A stretch of DNA of 64,000 bases. It comes from Podocnemis expansa. Taxonomy: Eukaryota; Chordata; Testudines; Podocnemididae. Positions 48,431 to 59,620 of this stretch are shown here, one piece after another. The DNA lies in NCBI GenBank assembly GCA_007922195.1, contig ML682088.1, forward strand, positions 4,056,922 to 4,120,921, read 5' to 3'. The notes beneath the pieces are model-generated. The model was not told where the DNA came from and did no database searches. It saw only the letters and a program-made list of their open reading frames with translations. The translations under genes were made by a program, and so were the position numbers. Position 1 is the first letter of the stretch, and every line of letters starts with the position of its first letter.

Positions 48431-48617
48431 CAGAGGTGGCCAAATTTATGGAACTCAAGAGCCACACTAGTTGATTATTAAACCTTCAAGAGCCGCACTC
48501 AGGCATATAGCCATATACTTTTACCTATTAAACTGATTTGCTGACATTCTTTTATAAGCCACACTTTTTCATTCAAGAGCCACATGCAGTTCCCAAGCCG
48601 CAGTTTGGCCACATCTG
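48431..48617. mobile_element. hAT-type MITE, 'ggtggccaaa' family, short copy
   Basis: It starts 'cagaggtggccaaat' and ends 'agtttggccacatctg', 187 bp. It is the compact relative of 14754-15234. Target duplication is not clear. Confidence 0.8.
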
Positions 48618-49195
48618 CTATATAACATTGATTATTTTAAAATGTTCATGATTTATATGCCAGTCTCTTGATTTTTGAATTTTGGCAATTGACTGTACTA
48701 AGATTATGTCCTGATCTTACGTCCTATCTGCTGAGAGTGGGCTTGATTTCAACCCCTGACATTATTATTAGCTTATTATTGTACCATAATAATGCAAAGA
48801 CCTCAATGAAGCCAATGTTCTATGAGAGTTGTGGAGAATTATTGCTTATAAACACCAGCATTACAGAGCACTTCTTTTCTTCACACTTTTCACTACACAA
48901 ATGCAAGTCTTATGAAAACTGTTCCATACACCTGTTCTGTAGCACCTGTTCCATTACCATAATAACCATAGGGAAGCTTTTATTTAAAAAATGCAGACTG
49001 TGTGATGTTCGTGTTTATATTTTGTAATGTGGGCCAAAACTGTTGTGACATATTATACTGGGGGACAGAGGGAAATTCCTGTAGTGGAATAATGTTGTTG
49101 GCAGAAGTTGAGGAAGGTTTCCCCCTGGAGGAAGATAGAGAAAAGGCATCTTGCTCAAGGAATACAGGTCTCATGTTCCAGAACGTGTTAGGCTA
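48618..49195. other. Intergenic; open frames unassigned
   Basis: Plus-strand frames at 48668-49027 and 49002-49250 are open and overlap but show no motif I can name. Confidence 0.3.
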
Positions 49196-49340
49196 CTTCA
49201 GCAAAAGAAAGAAGATACTTTTAAGACTAAGAAATTTATTTATCACATGAGCTTTTGTGGGAGAAATCCTACTTCATCAGCTGCTTGAAGATGGAGAATT
49301 TACAGAACGGGTGGAAAATAAATGCAGGGAGGTGTAAGTC
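49196..49340. repeat. Foldback family, left half with interior
   Basis: 'actaagaaatttatttatc', 'catgagcttttgtgggaga' and 'cctacttcatcagctgctt' are left-arm sequence continuing into family interior ('ggaaaataaatgcaggga'). Confidence 0.65.
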
Positions 49341-50050
49341 ATAGGATCTTGTCAGGCTGTAACAGCAAATCAAAGCAGTTGTTTCGATACAGTGTGGAAC
49401 AACATACTAGAAGGTGAGGAGGTAGAGAGAGGCGAAAAGTCCCATACTATAATGAGGAAGCTAGCTCAAGTCTCTGTTCAAGCCCAAGGCAATGGTATCA
49501 AATTTACATATCAATTCTCACTCATGTGTTTCTGATGGAGCAGATTCAGGGGAGTTACATTATCAGCAAAGATGAGGGCTTTGGATGCTTTCTGGAAAAG
49601 ACAGACTGGCTCCTGTGTCATTTTTACTATCAAATTATTTGGTTTCTGTCTGGTTGGTGAATTTAATCAGCAGTTATCTGAAGCAGCATTGAAGACAATC
49701 ATACGCTTTCAACACCATTAACTCATCCTTCTCAATAATTATTTCAAGTGCAAAGGAATTTGCCTCAGACACTTCTGATTTGTACTCTCGTATTATTTTT
49801 CACACTCAAGAAATCTCAAACAATTAGCATTTAAGCTGACAATACAATGTGTGGAACTACAGTGACTTACAAATCTAGGAATTTAAGGACAAGGGTGGGG
49901 AGAGAGAGGTTACTTCAAAAGCAGGCCAATAAGCCTGTAGGGAATTCTGAATGTCTAGGACCTAACTATTGTATAAGGTATTTGGGGAGGAGGCAAGGGC
50001 TGGATGCCCGTGTGGGACCAAACACCTCTCCCCATCCCAAGTAAAGGACA

Positions 50051-50433
50051 TGGCTATGCTTACAGCACTGCACCAGTGCAACTGTAAAACTTAGGAAGTA
50101 GGCTACCTATCTTGATGGGAGAGCTTCCCCCATCAACCTAGATACTTCACTGCACTGAGAGGTAGTAGCCCTCCCATTGACATAGCACTGTGCACACTGG
50201 GAGTTTGGTCAGTATAACTGCATAGATCACGGGTGTGGATTTTCCACAACTCTGAGCATCACCTTTATAGTGAGATAAGTTTGTAGTGAGGACCAGGTCC
50301 AGGAGGCAGTAGTTATGGCAACAGGGAAAGCATTTCTCTTGACATAGCACTGTTTATACTGTGAGTTAGGTCATTCAGAGGTGAGGGTTTCAATGTAATT
50401 ATTTCAACATAACTTGATAGTGTAGATCGAGCC
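50051..50433. mobile_element. TIR DNA transposon, diverged
   Basis: It starts 'ggctatgcttacagcac' near 50051 and ends 'gatagtgtagatcgagcc'. 'gacatagcactgt' recurs internally, suggesting an inner duplicated end. Non-coding. Confidence 0.55.
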
Positions 50434-51139
50434 TGAGAGAAGAAACCTAGACTTGTCCCTTGAACCCTAGGACTTCCTTGTCCCTTGAACCTTTGTGCCC
50501 TAGACTTGACTTGCCCCTTGAACCTGAGGGGATTGGTTGTGGAGAGTAGCTGCAGCTCAGAAATGATTTCCAGCAGTCAGTGAGAAGGATGGTTGCTTGG
50601 ACTGCAATCAAACCTTTATTTCCTCCTCCTCTGGAGGTTCACCTGCACTCCCAATATGACCCATCATATGAGAGCAGTGTCTTTCTCTGTCTCCCTAACA
50701 TATACACTATGTAATAACACTCACAGCATTTCAAAATTTGTTTTTACCAGTGTTAATACAGATAAATTCCTAACATTTAACCCTCCTCTCTGACACTATT
50801 GGCCTTTATAAACAATTATTTGAACGCAACAGCGTGGAGCTACCAACATAACCAATAATGTTTATACCAGCCTTACATTGTATCCAAAAACATCTATTCA
50901 GAAATAAATAGTTATGGGCTATTTTGGTAGTATGGAGAGGTTTCAAATATTGTACAAAGACAGCATGACCAGTGTAGCAGTTTTATTTTGAAAACATGCA
51001 TATCAATGCAGTCTTCTAAGCCTGCATGAAATGTGAGGGAGAGCCAGATGTTTCACGTTGCTTAGCAACACCTGCTGTCCGACGGAAGAAAATGGCGTAT
51101 GATTTCAGAAGTGAGTCCTTGGAGCAAAATTGTCCCTGG
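50434..51139. other. Intergenic
   Basis: No feature recognised, apart from the tail of the PARP relic on the minus strand near its right edge. Confidence 0.35.
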
Positions 51140-51568
51140 CCTATATGTTGGCAGCCATTCAATACTACTGGATCATTGAACAGTCTGTAACACTGGCGGC
51201 TTTCAGAGATCATTTAAAGATAGCGACTGGCCCCTTGTCTAATCCCAAGGCCTAGAGTGACATAGCATTACTAGGCACTTTTGCTAGGTGCATACTTGTC
51301 CCACTGGTATATTTGCCTGTCAGGACCTTGGTCAGGAACATTTGGTGCAACCTGCACTTGCCCAGATGAGCAAAGTAGTGTGTGAGCTTAGCAATGATAG
51401 TGAAATAACTGCTTTTGCCATGTTTCAGTCTGTGATGCCCTTGCTCATGGGTTTGAAAGTTCCTGCGGCAGATGTGGTCCAGATCTTTCGCAGCAATGCC
51501 ACAGAAGATTTGCTTTTCTTGCTGGATTTTCCATCTTGAAGAGCTCATCAGGTGCAAATTTCTTGTGG
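51140..51568 (-). pseudogene. PARP-like ADP-ribosyltransferase catalytic domain relic 2
   Basis: On the minus strand an exon follows acceptor 'cactgcttcag'. It shows the catalytic-domain pattern: 'EKQIFCGIAAKDLDHICRRN', 'HGKSSYFTIIAKLTHYF', 'MFLTKVLTGKYTSGTSMH'. After a stop at 51252 it continues in another frame as 'CYRLFNDPVVLNGCQH'. The HGT histidine is Cys here; the tyrosine of the G-S-Y-F motif is present. The frameshift and stop mark it as dead. The exon start ('cagccacaagaaattt') matches that of relic 1 ('cagccagaagaaattc'), so both are copies of the same exon in opposite orientation. Confidence 0.7.
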
Positions 51569-51912
51569 CTGAAGCAGTGAGTAAAGGAGAAACATGAGGG
51601 ATTGAGTTCCTGCCCAAAGTCTTCCTGGGAAGTGCTCTGCTCCTATCTCCCTTTCTCTGTCCTCACTTATATAAGAAAAATTTGAGCTTTGTGAAGTTAG
51701 GGTTCTGTCTCTACCCCTCTGAAAAGGCTCTAAGATCCACCCACAAAAGTACCATCACTTCATCTAGTGCAGAGGTTCTCAACCTTTTCCGTACTAGGGC
51801 TGCCTTTTCCATACTGGGAGCCATTTGGATGGCTTCCTATCTAGCTGGGAAAATCCACGTTGAGACTGTATGCCCTAGTGCCTCAGGACTCACTCGGCAC
51901 ACAAACGTATAC
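51569..51912. other. PARP flank and partial hAT-like end
   Basis: 'gcagaggttctcaacctttt' (51771-51790) is a hAT-like terminus whose partner was not found. The 51913 MITE lies next to it. Confidence 0.4.
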
Positions 51913-52100
51913 CAGGGGTCTCAAACTCAAATCACCACGAGGGCCGCATGAGGACTAGTACAGTAGCCCAAGGGCCACACCACTGAAACCTTTTCATACA
52001 ATGATATTGCAAATATTGATAGCAATAGTGTCATTGTGGGCTGCAAGAAATAACTTCAGGGGCTGTGTGAGGCCCTTGGGCTGGGAGTTTGAGACCTCTG
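51913..52100. mobile_element. hAT-type MITE, 'caggggtctcaaac' family
   Basis: It starts 'caggggtctcaaactc' and ends 'gagtttgagacctctg'. Flanks acgtatac (51905-51912) and atgtatac (52101-52108) match at 7 of 8. 188 bp, non-coding. Confidence 0.9.
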
Positions 52101-52682
52101 ATGTATACAATAGTGCACTGGCTCCAGCAACCAAACCCCAGCTGTGCTCATTCTGATGCACCAGAATCCAACTCCCAGGGCAGAAGCTCTAAGATTCATG
52201 CTCTCAGACTCTGAGGATTTGGGCTGTACCACAGTTCCAAGCAATCCTGCTCCAAGCTTCTAGATTTGGTTGTATCTGCACTCCAAACCAGCATATTAAC
52301 ATGACTGTCTGACTCTTCCTCATATGCCATAAACCTTTCTTAATCACTATCAATTCCTTTCACTGGCTGTATTTTTGCCAGAGAAAGTCACTCTGGATCC
52401 TGTAAATTTCTAGCACAAATGTCTTGTCCTTCAAGACTGAGCATACAACAGAGCACAATCTGTGTGATATTCATCTTCTGATGATGCCATACTGCCTCCA
52501 TCTGTATAAATTAGAGTTCTCTCGATGGACACAGGCAGAATATGGTTGAATGTACCTATATGAAGGATCTTCCTCAGCTATATTGGTAGAATTTGGAGAG
52601 AAGGACACTCTGGGTACACTTGGGATCTTCCTAAGAACAGAAAATGAATGAAAAAAATTTCATCCAGTTATTATTATTTAGT

Positions 52683-52775
52683 TGGGCTGGTCTTGCTTTC
52701 AGCAGAGGGGTGGACTAGATGACCCCCTGAGGTCCCTTTCAACCCTAATTTTCTATAATTCTAGTCTATTAACAG
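52683..52775 (+). repeat. CR1 LINE 3' tail
   Basis: 'ggactagatgaccccctgag' and 'gtccctttcaaccctaattt' followed by 'tctataattctag' is the classic CR1 3' terminus with its short tail repeat. Confidence 0.8.
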
Positions 52776-52909
52776 CGGTACCATTGTATAGTTGCTTACT
52801 TCATATATAGAGCTATGAAGAGGAACTTTTGGTATATAGGCTTGAGCTGGATGTGGTAAATGTATCCTGATTCTTCAGTGCATTTCATGAAGCTCTTCAG
52901 AGCATGGTG

Positions 52910-53097
52910 AAGTGTTTATCTTACAGCTGGGAGGTTTAAAATCTGCCCATTTCAAAGGCAGCAAGGCCTTCACAAGAGAGTGGTTGACCAATGGCAAAGG
53001 GGAAATTGATGAGAGACAGTTAATACACTGCTATGCTAATGAGACACCTAGGGGAAATCTTTCTCCTGTGGATGAGAGAAGAATTAATTCTCCATAG
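52910..53097 (+). other. Short open frame with PARP-like phrase (weak)
   Basis: After 'tatcttacag' an open frame includes 'NGKGEIDERQLIH'. This resembles the segment preceding the HGT motif in PARP12-like proteins, but the remainder does not match. It may be chance. Confidence 0.2.
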
Positions 53098-53101
53098 GTG
53101 A

Positions 53102-53335
53102 CAGTTCCAAAGGGGAAAAGGTGCCACAGGACTCTTGTTGTTTTTGTTGTACTCAGACTAACACGGCTACCCCTCTGGAAGTTCCAAAGGGGTAGCCATG
53201 TCAGTCTAGTTCAGCAAAACAAAGAGTCTATTGGTACTTTATTTATCACATGAGCTTTTTGTGGGATTTTCTCCCACAGAAGCCCATGCAATAAATAAAT
53301 TTGTTAGTCTTTAAAAGTACCAATAGACTCCTTGT
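53102..53335. repeat. Foldback elements, two joined copies
   Basis: A right-arm end ('agactaacacggctacccct') abuts a new left-arm start ('ttccaaaggggtagccatgt'). The second copy is a short hairpin ending 'accaatagactccttgttt'. Confidence 0.75.
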
Positions 53336-54959
53336 TTCTTAACTCTACATATTAATGCATTCCTAAGTGTGACCCACAAATGCAACATATGAGGCGGTCC
53401 CGCCCACTCTTGGGGAGGCAGCATGCTCTCAAATGCAGACCCATCTCCTCTGGCTTCTTTCCTGTCCCAGACCTCCCATCTGCTTTCAGATATGGGTATG
53501 AAATCTGTTCCTGAATTTTCACTCTCCATCCACTTCTTTTGTGGCTGCAAATCTGCCCATCACCATATCCCCATTGTGTGTGTCCATCACTGCCTCAGGC
53601 TCTGCTGCTATTCTGATCCAGGTCTTCTCCTCCTCTCACTTGCACGCGGCTAGCCATCTTCTCAGAAGTAGGCAGATTTGCTCCACCACCTATGCTCCTC
53701 CACTATTCACTAGTGCATCTCCTGAGGGAAGCTAGGTCTAGATTAGCTTTTAGGTCCCTGCAGGCAAAGTTCTGAATGAATCCTTACAGCAACACCTACA
53801 GAGAGAAGCTAGGATCAGAGTAGCTTATAGCTCCCCACAACACTTTTTGCTGGGAGACACAGAGACTAGGAGGATTTCATTTGCAGCCAAGACACCTTAA
53901 TTTTCCTGCCCGTACCTGTGAGCACCTCAGTCCAGAGGATCTGTGGATTCTGCACACAGCATTCCTGCACTGTTCTCTGTAACACCTGCTGGCGGAGTCT
54001 GGAACTGCAGTTTTCCATTACATGAGTACCAATTTAACTCTTACACCATCAGGATTGGTGTAAAGTTTTTCCAGATGCTGCTTAGCTGGCTCACTCACAC
54101 TCTGTTTTGCTGTCCCCCTACATTATCTGCCAGAGGTTGGGGTATCAGATGTGCTGGAGGTATGATGCTGGCTGGATTGTGGGGACCATTTACGCTATTA
54201 TTCAACATCAGTATGTCAATAACTGCAGTAATGCACGTGAGATATGGCATGTCAGGTACCACTAGAAAGGTTACAATTTCCTAAGAATGATATTGTGTAT
54301 GTGTACATGTCATACATATACTGGAAGTCATGAATATGTTTGATGTGTTTTAACTTGTGCTTTGTTTCTCGGCCATACTCCAGACTGAATGGCTGCAGCC
54401 ATAACCTGGTTAATGGCCCATTAAGAAGACTCTCAGGTACCATGGGCCCAGGGAGAGACCCAATGAGTCACCAGGACTTGCTCATGTGACTTTGAACTCC
54501 ATCTTATTCCTGTAGATGTCCATGAGTAGCTTAGAAAAGACCAAGGCACATAAACCGCAGCTGTACTACCTCCATTTTGTCTTCAGTCATCGTTAGTCAT
54601 CATCTACCAATAGATCTAATTATCTACAATTGAAGCTGTGAAACAAAGGACTGAGATCCATTCAGATACCAGAGGAATACATATCACTTTTTTTCCCTTT
54701 CTTGAAAACTAGGAACTATGTTAGCAATTCTCCAGTCACATGTTATAACCCCAGAGTTCACAGACTTATTACAAATTCTTGCTCATGGGTGCGCAATTTC
54801 ATGTGCCCGTTCTTTTAATATTCTTGGATGGAGATTATCCAAGCCACCCCCCCCCCAATTCCATTAAATGCCATTAAACAATTTGAGTTTAACTTCTACC
54901 TTGGATGTAGTAATTTCTACCTCCATGTCCTCAATCTCATCAGCCTCCTGCCATGATCC
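53336..54959. other. Intergenic, repeats not delimited
   Basis: No gene recognised. The right part (54700-54959) is probably the continuation of the minus-strand LINE that follows. Confidence 0.35.
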
Positions 54960-55510
54960 ATAGTCTCTTCATTTAGTCTCAATAAAAACCAAGGCAAAGT
55001 ATTTGTTTAGATATTGGACCATGTCTAAATTATCCTTATTTTCCACCACCTGCTCAGTTTTTAGCAGTCCTAATTTTTTCTTTGTATTCTTCATGTTTAT
55101 ATGGCTATAGAATCTTTTAGTACTGGTTTTAATTCCCTTTGTAAAGTTCAACTCTACTTGACTTTTGGACTTTATCATTTTATCTCTACATGTTCTAATC
55201 TCCAAGAGGTAACTTTGCTTGCTGATCCCTCCCATCTTCCACTCTTTGTAGGTTTTTCTGCTTTCTCTTAATCACCTATCTGAGATGCTTGCTCATCCAG
55301 CCTGGTCTACAACTGTTGCCCATGACTTTTTCCCCATCCTTGGAATGCAGTCTTCAAATAGTTCCTGCAACTTTGACTTGAAAAATTCCAAGCCTCCTCC
55401 ATCTTTGGATCCATGAGTCCTTCAGTCAAGTCCAGTTCTTTAGTCCAATCAACTCCCCTAAACAATTCCTTCATTTTTTTTTTAAAGTTAGCCCTTTTCA
55501 AATCAAAAAA
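54960..55510 (-). repeat. CR1/L2-group LINE, ORF2 linker region
   Basis: On the minus strand two open stretches match the segment between endonuclease and reverse transcriptase of CR1-type LINEs. The first has 'MDPKMEEAWNFSSQSC'; the second has 'CRDKMIKSKSQVELNFTKGI' and 'KRFYSHINMKNTKKK', then 'LNKYFALVFIETK'. Stops interrupt the frame and no palm motifs are visible. 5' and 3' parts are absent or too diverged. Confidence 0.75.
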
Positions 55511-55648
55511 CCTAGAATTAACTCACGGTTACTAGAACCAAAGTCATGACCTGCAACCAGTTCTTTTACGTGGTCCTCACAATACTCACCAATTCAAAAT
55601 CTAAAAAGTCATCCCCCTCTTGTTGGTTCAGCAACTCTTTAATAAATT

Positions 55649-55930
55649 CCAAACGGGCAGCCATGTTAGTCTAGTTCAGCTAAACAAACAAGGAGTCCTG
55701 TGGCACTCATTGACTAACAAATTTATTTATTTATTTATTTATCCATTGCATGAGTTTTCATGGCGGAAATCCCACTTTGTTAGTTCCCCCATCTTCTAAG
55801 TATTTGACTAAGTGGGATTTTCTCCCTCAAAAGTTCATGCAAAAAATAAATTTGTTAGTCTTTAAAAGTACCACCAGACTCCTTGTTTTTGTTTTGCTGA
55901 ACTAGACTAACATGGCTACCCCTTTGGAAC
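55649..55930. mobile_element. Foldback element with both arms
   Basis: The left arm starts 'ttccaaacgggcagccatgt', the right arm ends 'atggctacccctttggaac', and the two are near-complete reverse complements of about 110-120 bp. An (attt)n run at about 55721-55742 expanded inside the left arm. The centre has 'ccatcttctaagtatttga'. This copy best defines the family ends. Confidence 0.8.
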
Positions 55931-56519
55931 TTGCTTTTAATCCATTGCTTTCCAGCAAGAGAGAGATTTTGGTCTCACAGAAACATGCCTGTTTTATGTT
56001 GTTAGAAAAGAGCTACTTCTCCCGTAGGAGGGTGGGAATGACAGGGCTTTGATTTTCTGGTTTCTGTCAGGAAGCTCGGATCTTAACGTGGACTCTTAAG
56101 AAGGAAAAATCAGGAGGTAGAAGTCAGGCCCATCTCAGGATGTTTCTGACTTTAGTTTTGACTGGGAAGGATCTAGGAGAGACTGAAAGCCAGCATGGGA
56201 AGTGCATATAACCATAACATTGAGAATAAGAACTGACCTGCATTGTGGAACTCTGAAGATTGTTCTGTTGCTTCTCCCCAAGACCATGGAACAGGATGGA
56301 TGAGACAATTTGTTCTGTTCCTGAATATGTAATCCTTGGCTCATTCTTATTGGTTTATTTTCTCCCATGAAGCCTGCAAGAAGTACTTCTCATTGCCTAT
56401 AAACTTCAGTTGGACCTTTATAATGTCTTTGTTTGGCTAAAGATTTTCTCTACTGTCAGGGTTCAATCCTCTTGTTATTTAGACATTAGACAACCTAGGC
56501 TCAGTCATTTATTTTTTTA

Positions 56520-56880
56520 GTTAAAGATATGATATGCTCAGATGCTGGCTCAGGGTCTGACTGATCACTGTATTTGGAGTCAGGAAGGAATTTTCCCCAG
56601 GTCAGAGTGTTAGAGACCCTGTAGGGTTTTTTAGTTAGTTTGTTTTCCTCTGAAGTGAAGGGCATGGGTCATTTGTTGATTTGAACTAATGGAAATGGTG
56701 AATTTTCTGTGACTTATAATCTTTAAATGAAGACTTGAGAAAATAAGCTGGAGGTTATGGTCCTGTGATAAGAATTGGTAGCTGAGGATCTGTAATCTGT
56801 AGAAGGCCAAACTAGATGATCATGATGGTTCCTTCTGGTCTTAAAATATTTGAGTTTATAAATCACTATAATACAGAGAC
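56520..56880 (+). repeat. CR1 LINE 3' end
   Basis: 'cagtcaggaaggaatttt'-like sequence (56579-56595), 'ttccccaggtcagagtgtt' and 'aaactagatgatcatgatgg' followed by 'ttccttctggtcttaaaata' is the CR1 3' region and terminus in plus orientation. Confidence 0.75.
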
Positions 56881-57409
56881 ATGCATACATTATCAACTCT
56901 GGAAAACAATCTCATGCAGCATTCAGCTTCTCTAAGTTATGGGCTCTATTCAAAGTGTTTACCATAAAACAAGTAATTCCAGCATTATCCTAGATTTACA
57001 GACTGTTTCTTACCAATTTTTTTAATCCAGTTTTGAACATTGTATTCCAGAAGTCAACAAATCTTAGAGACACCTGTATACTGGTACAGATCCCATGTTG
57101 GTCAAGCAGCAAGAAGATCATTTATCTTATCCTGTCTTTTTGGTATGTCTCTCTACATGGCACTGACACTATAACACTTCTTATTTTTCCTTAAACAGCT
57201 GAACACAAGTAAAAAGCATCCTAAGAAGATCTTTCATGACTATACCTTCTAGAGATACCAAATTTTACCAGATCTTATATATACTATTAATACTGTATAT
57301 GACATTGGCTAACACCATATTACCATGGACCTCACAGACTTTCTCTTATCTTTCTATACGTGTTTTGCAACCTGCCTTTTTCCAGCTGGACCCTTCAAAG
57401 CGCCATCAG

Positions 57410-58100
57410 TTCCAAGGCCAAAAGGGATCACCATGACCTCCTGGATAGCACAGGCCATAGAACTTCACCAAAATAATTCCTAAAGCAGATCTTCTGGGAA
57501 AACATCAGATCTTGATTTAAAAATTGTCAGCAGTGGAGAATCTAGCAACAGCACAGTAAGTTGTTCCAGTGGTTATTGACTTTCAGTGTTAAAAATATAC
57601 ACCTTATTCCAATCTGAATTTGTCTAGCTTCAAGTTCCAGTTGTTAGATTATATATCATGCTTTTGCCTGTTAGATTGAAGAGCCCATTGAAGAGTCAAT
57701 ACTAAGACTGTAATCAAGTCACCTCTTTAGCTTTTCTTTGTTAAGCTTAATAGATTTTTTTTTCAGTATAAGCTGTGTTTTCTAATAGTTTAATCAGTCT
57801 TATGGCCCTTTGCTGAACCATCTCCAATCTATCAATAAATATTTTTTTTAAATTGTGGACACGAGAAGTGGACAGAGTTTTCCAGCAGAGGTCGCACCAG
57901 TGCTAAATACCGAGTTAAAATAAGTTCTGCTCCTATTTCAGATTCCCTTGTTTGCGCATCTAAGGATTTTATTAGCCCTTTTGATCACAGCATCATACTG
58001 GGAGCTTATGTTCAGTTGATTATCACCCATGACCCCAGGTCATTTTCAGTGTCACTGCATACAGGGATAGAGTCCCCCACTTTATAAATATGACCTACGT
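57410..58100 (-). repeat. CR1 LINE 3' region (minus)
   Basis: Read on the plus strand it runs 'ggataGcacaggccatagaa', 'actgtaatcaagtcacctc', 'gaaccatctccaatctatca' and 'ccagcagaggtcgcaccagt', the complement of the CR1 3' coding end and 3' UTR. The 3' terminus is near 57410. The opposite-facing CR1 begins immediately after 58100. Confidence 0.8.
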
Positions 58101-58109
58101 TCCAAGATG

Positions 58110-59170
58110 AGATGGAAATAGGAGACATATTGTTGAAAATCTCTAGGTAAAAATAAAAGTAGCAAAAAATGAGGGTGATGTCATGATAGGGATTTATTGC
58201 AGACCACCTCACCAGAAAAAAGGTGGATGAGACTTTTTTTTTTTTTTTTAAAGAATTAACAAAATCATCCAAAGCACAGAACTTGGTGATGATGGATGAG
58301 CACAGAGCTGATATCAGAAATCAAAGAACAGAGAAACCAGTTGCTGAGCACTTCCATCTTCCTAATCACTCGATGATGGATTTGTAAATGACCGTCGTTA
58401 GAGCTGTATCTGGGACATCAAGACTTCAAAGAGAGACAGCTGAACTCGAATTAATACGCAAGCTAAATTCTGTGAAAGCAGGACTGAATTGAGACTATGG
58501 ATTCTTTTCCCATTACAAAGGGTAATTTGACTTCAGGCTTCCCATGGTTTGAGCCTGTAAACTGCTCTGATTTGCTGTTACTTTGTGACCTGATCCTATG
58601 TTTTACACCCCCTTGCATTTAGTTTCATTCCTTTCTGTAAGTTCACCCATCTTCGAAGCATCTGAAGAAGTGGGATCTTCTCCCACGAAAACTCATGCAA
58701 AAAATAAATTTGTTAGTCTTAAAGTGCCACACAACTCCTTGTTGTTAAATTACCTAGACATCTGTTGGCAAAACAGAACAGCATGGCAGAGATCACTCAG
58801 CTAGTTCTCAGAATGTGTTGGAGACATTTTTTTTATTCTAGAAGGTGGAGAAAGCTGCCAGGGGAGATCCTGTTCTAGATTTGATGTTGACAAATACAGA
58901 GGAACTGGCTGGGAATTTGAAAGCAGAAGGCAGCTATGCGAAAAGTGATCATAAAATGATAGTGCTCATGATTGTAAGGAATGGCAGAAGGGAAACCAGC
59001 ACAATACAGATAATAGATTTCAAGAAGGCAGACTTCAGCAAACTTGGGGCGTTGGTAGCTAAGATCCTATGGGAAGCAAGTCTAAAGGGAGAAACAGTTT
59101 AAGAAAGAGAGTGGCAGTTTATCAAAGAGACAATATTAAGGGTACAAGGGGAATTATCTGACCACGTAGG
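58110..59170 (+). repeat. CR1 LINE endonuclease fragment, interrupted
   Basis: 'GIYCRPPHQKK' near 58185-58220 and then, after an inserted foldback element, 'RGDPVLDLMLTNTEELAG', 'SDHKMIVLMI' and 'FKKADFSKLGALV' (58853-59075) are consecutive parts of the CR1 endonuclease domain C-terminal half. Stops and poly-T expansion make it dead. Confidence 0.75.
58406..58745 (+). mobile_element. Foldback element inserted in CR1
   Basis: The interior 'gggacatcaagacttcaaag' and 'ggactgaattgagactatgg' matches the full copy at 46573-47172. The right arm 'gatcttctcccacgaaaact', 'taaatttgttagtcttaaag' ends near 58745. The left arm is missing or lost in 58313-58405. Confidence 0.7.
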
Positions 59171-59299
59171 AAAAATAGGAAGTTCACTGATGTTCACTAT
59201 GTTACTCATCCAACCAATGCTAACCGTTCTGTTGAAAAGTGGAACAGAAAGGCACTTAACATTTTGACCGTTGCCACATGTTCTATCAATTGTATTTCC

Positions 59300-59530
59300 T
59301 TCCTCATTGTGTAAGTGGCCTTCCATTTGCTTGGTCTTCCTCTTGCTTCATGTATTCGAAGAATGTTTTCTTGTTACCCTTTTATGTCTCTAGTAAGTTT
59401 AATCTCATTATGTGCCTGGGCTTTCTAATTTTGTCACTAAATGCTTATGTTGTTTGTTTATATTCATCCTTTGTAATTTGATCTAGTTTCCACTTTTTGT
59501 AGGTCTCTCTTTTGCGTTTCACATCATTGA
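59300..59530 (-). repeat. CR1 LINE linker fragment (minus)
   Basis: Plus-strand text 'ttgttacccttttatgtctc', 'ttgtgtaatttgatctag'-like sequence and 'ccactttttgtaggtctctc' is the complement of the CR1 endonuclease/RT linker. It is the same part as 54960-55510. Confidence 0.6.
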
Positions 59531-59620
59531 AGATCTACTGCTTAAGTGTGGTAAGAGATATAAGTACATCCCATCCATGGGCCCATGAAGTAGCAGAGCA
59601 ACCTCATCATCTTCATCAGC

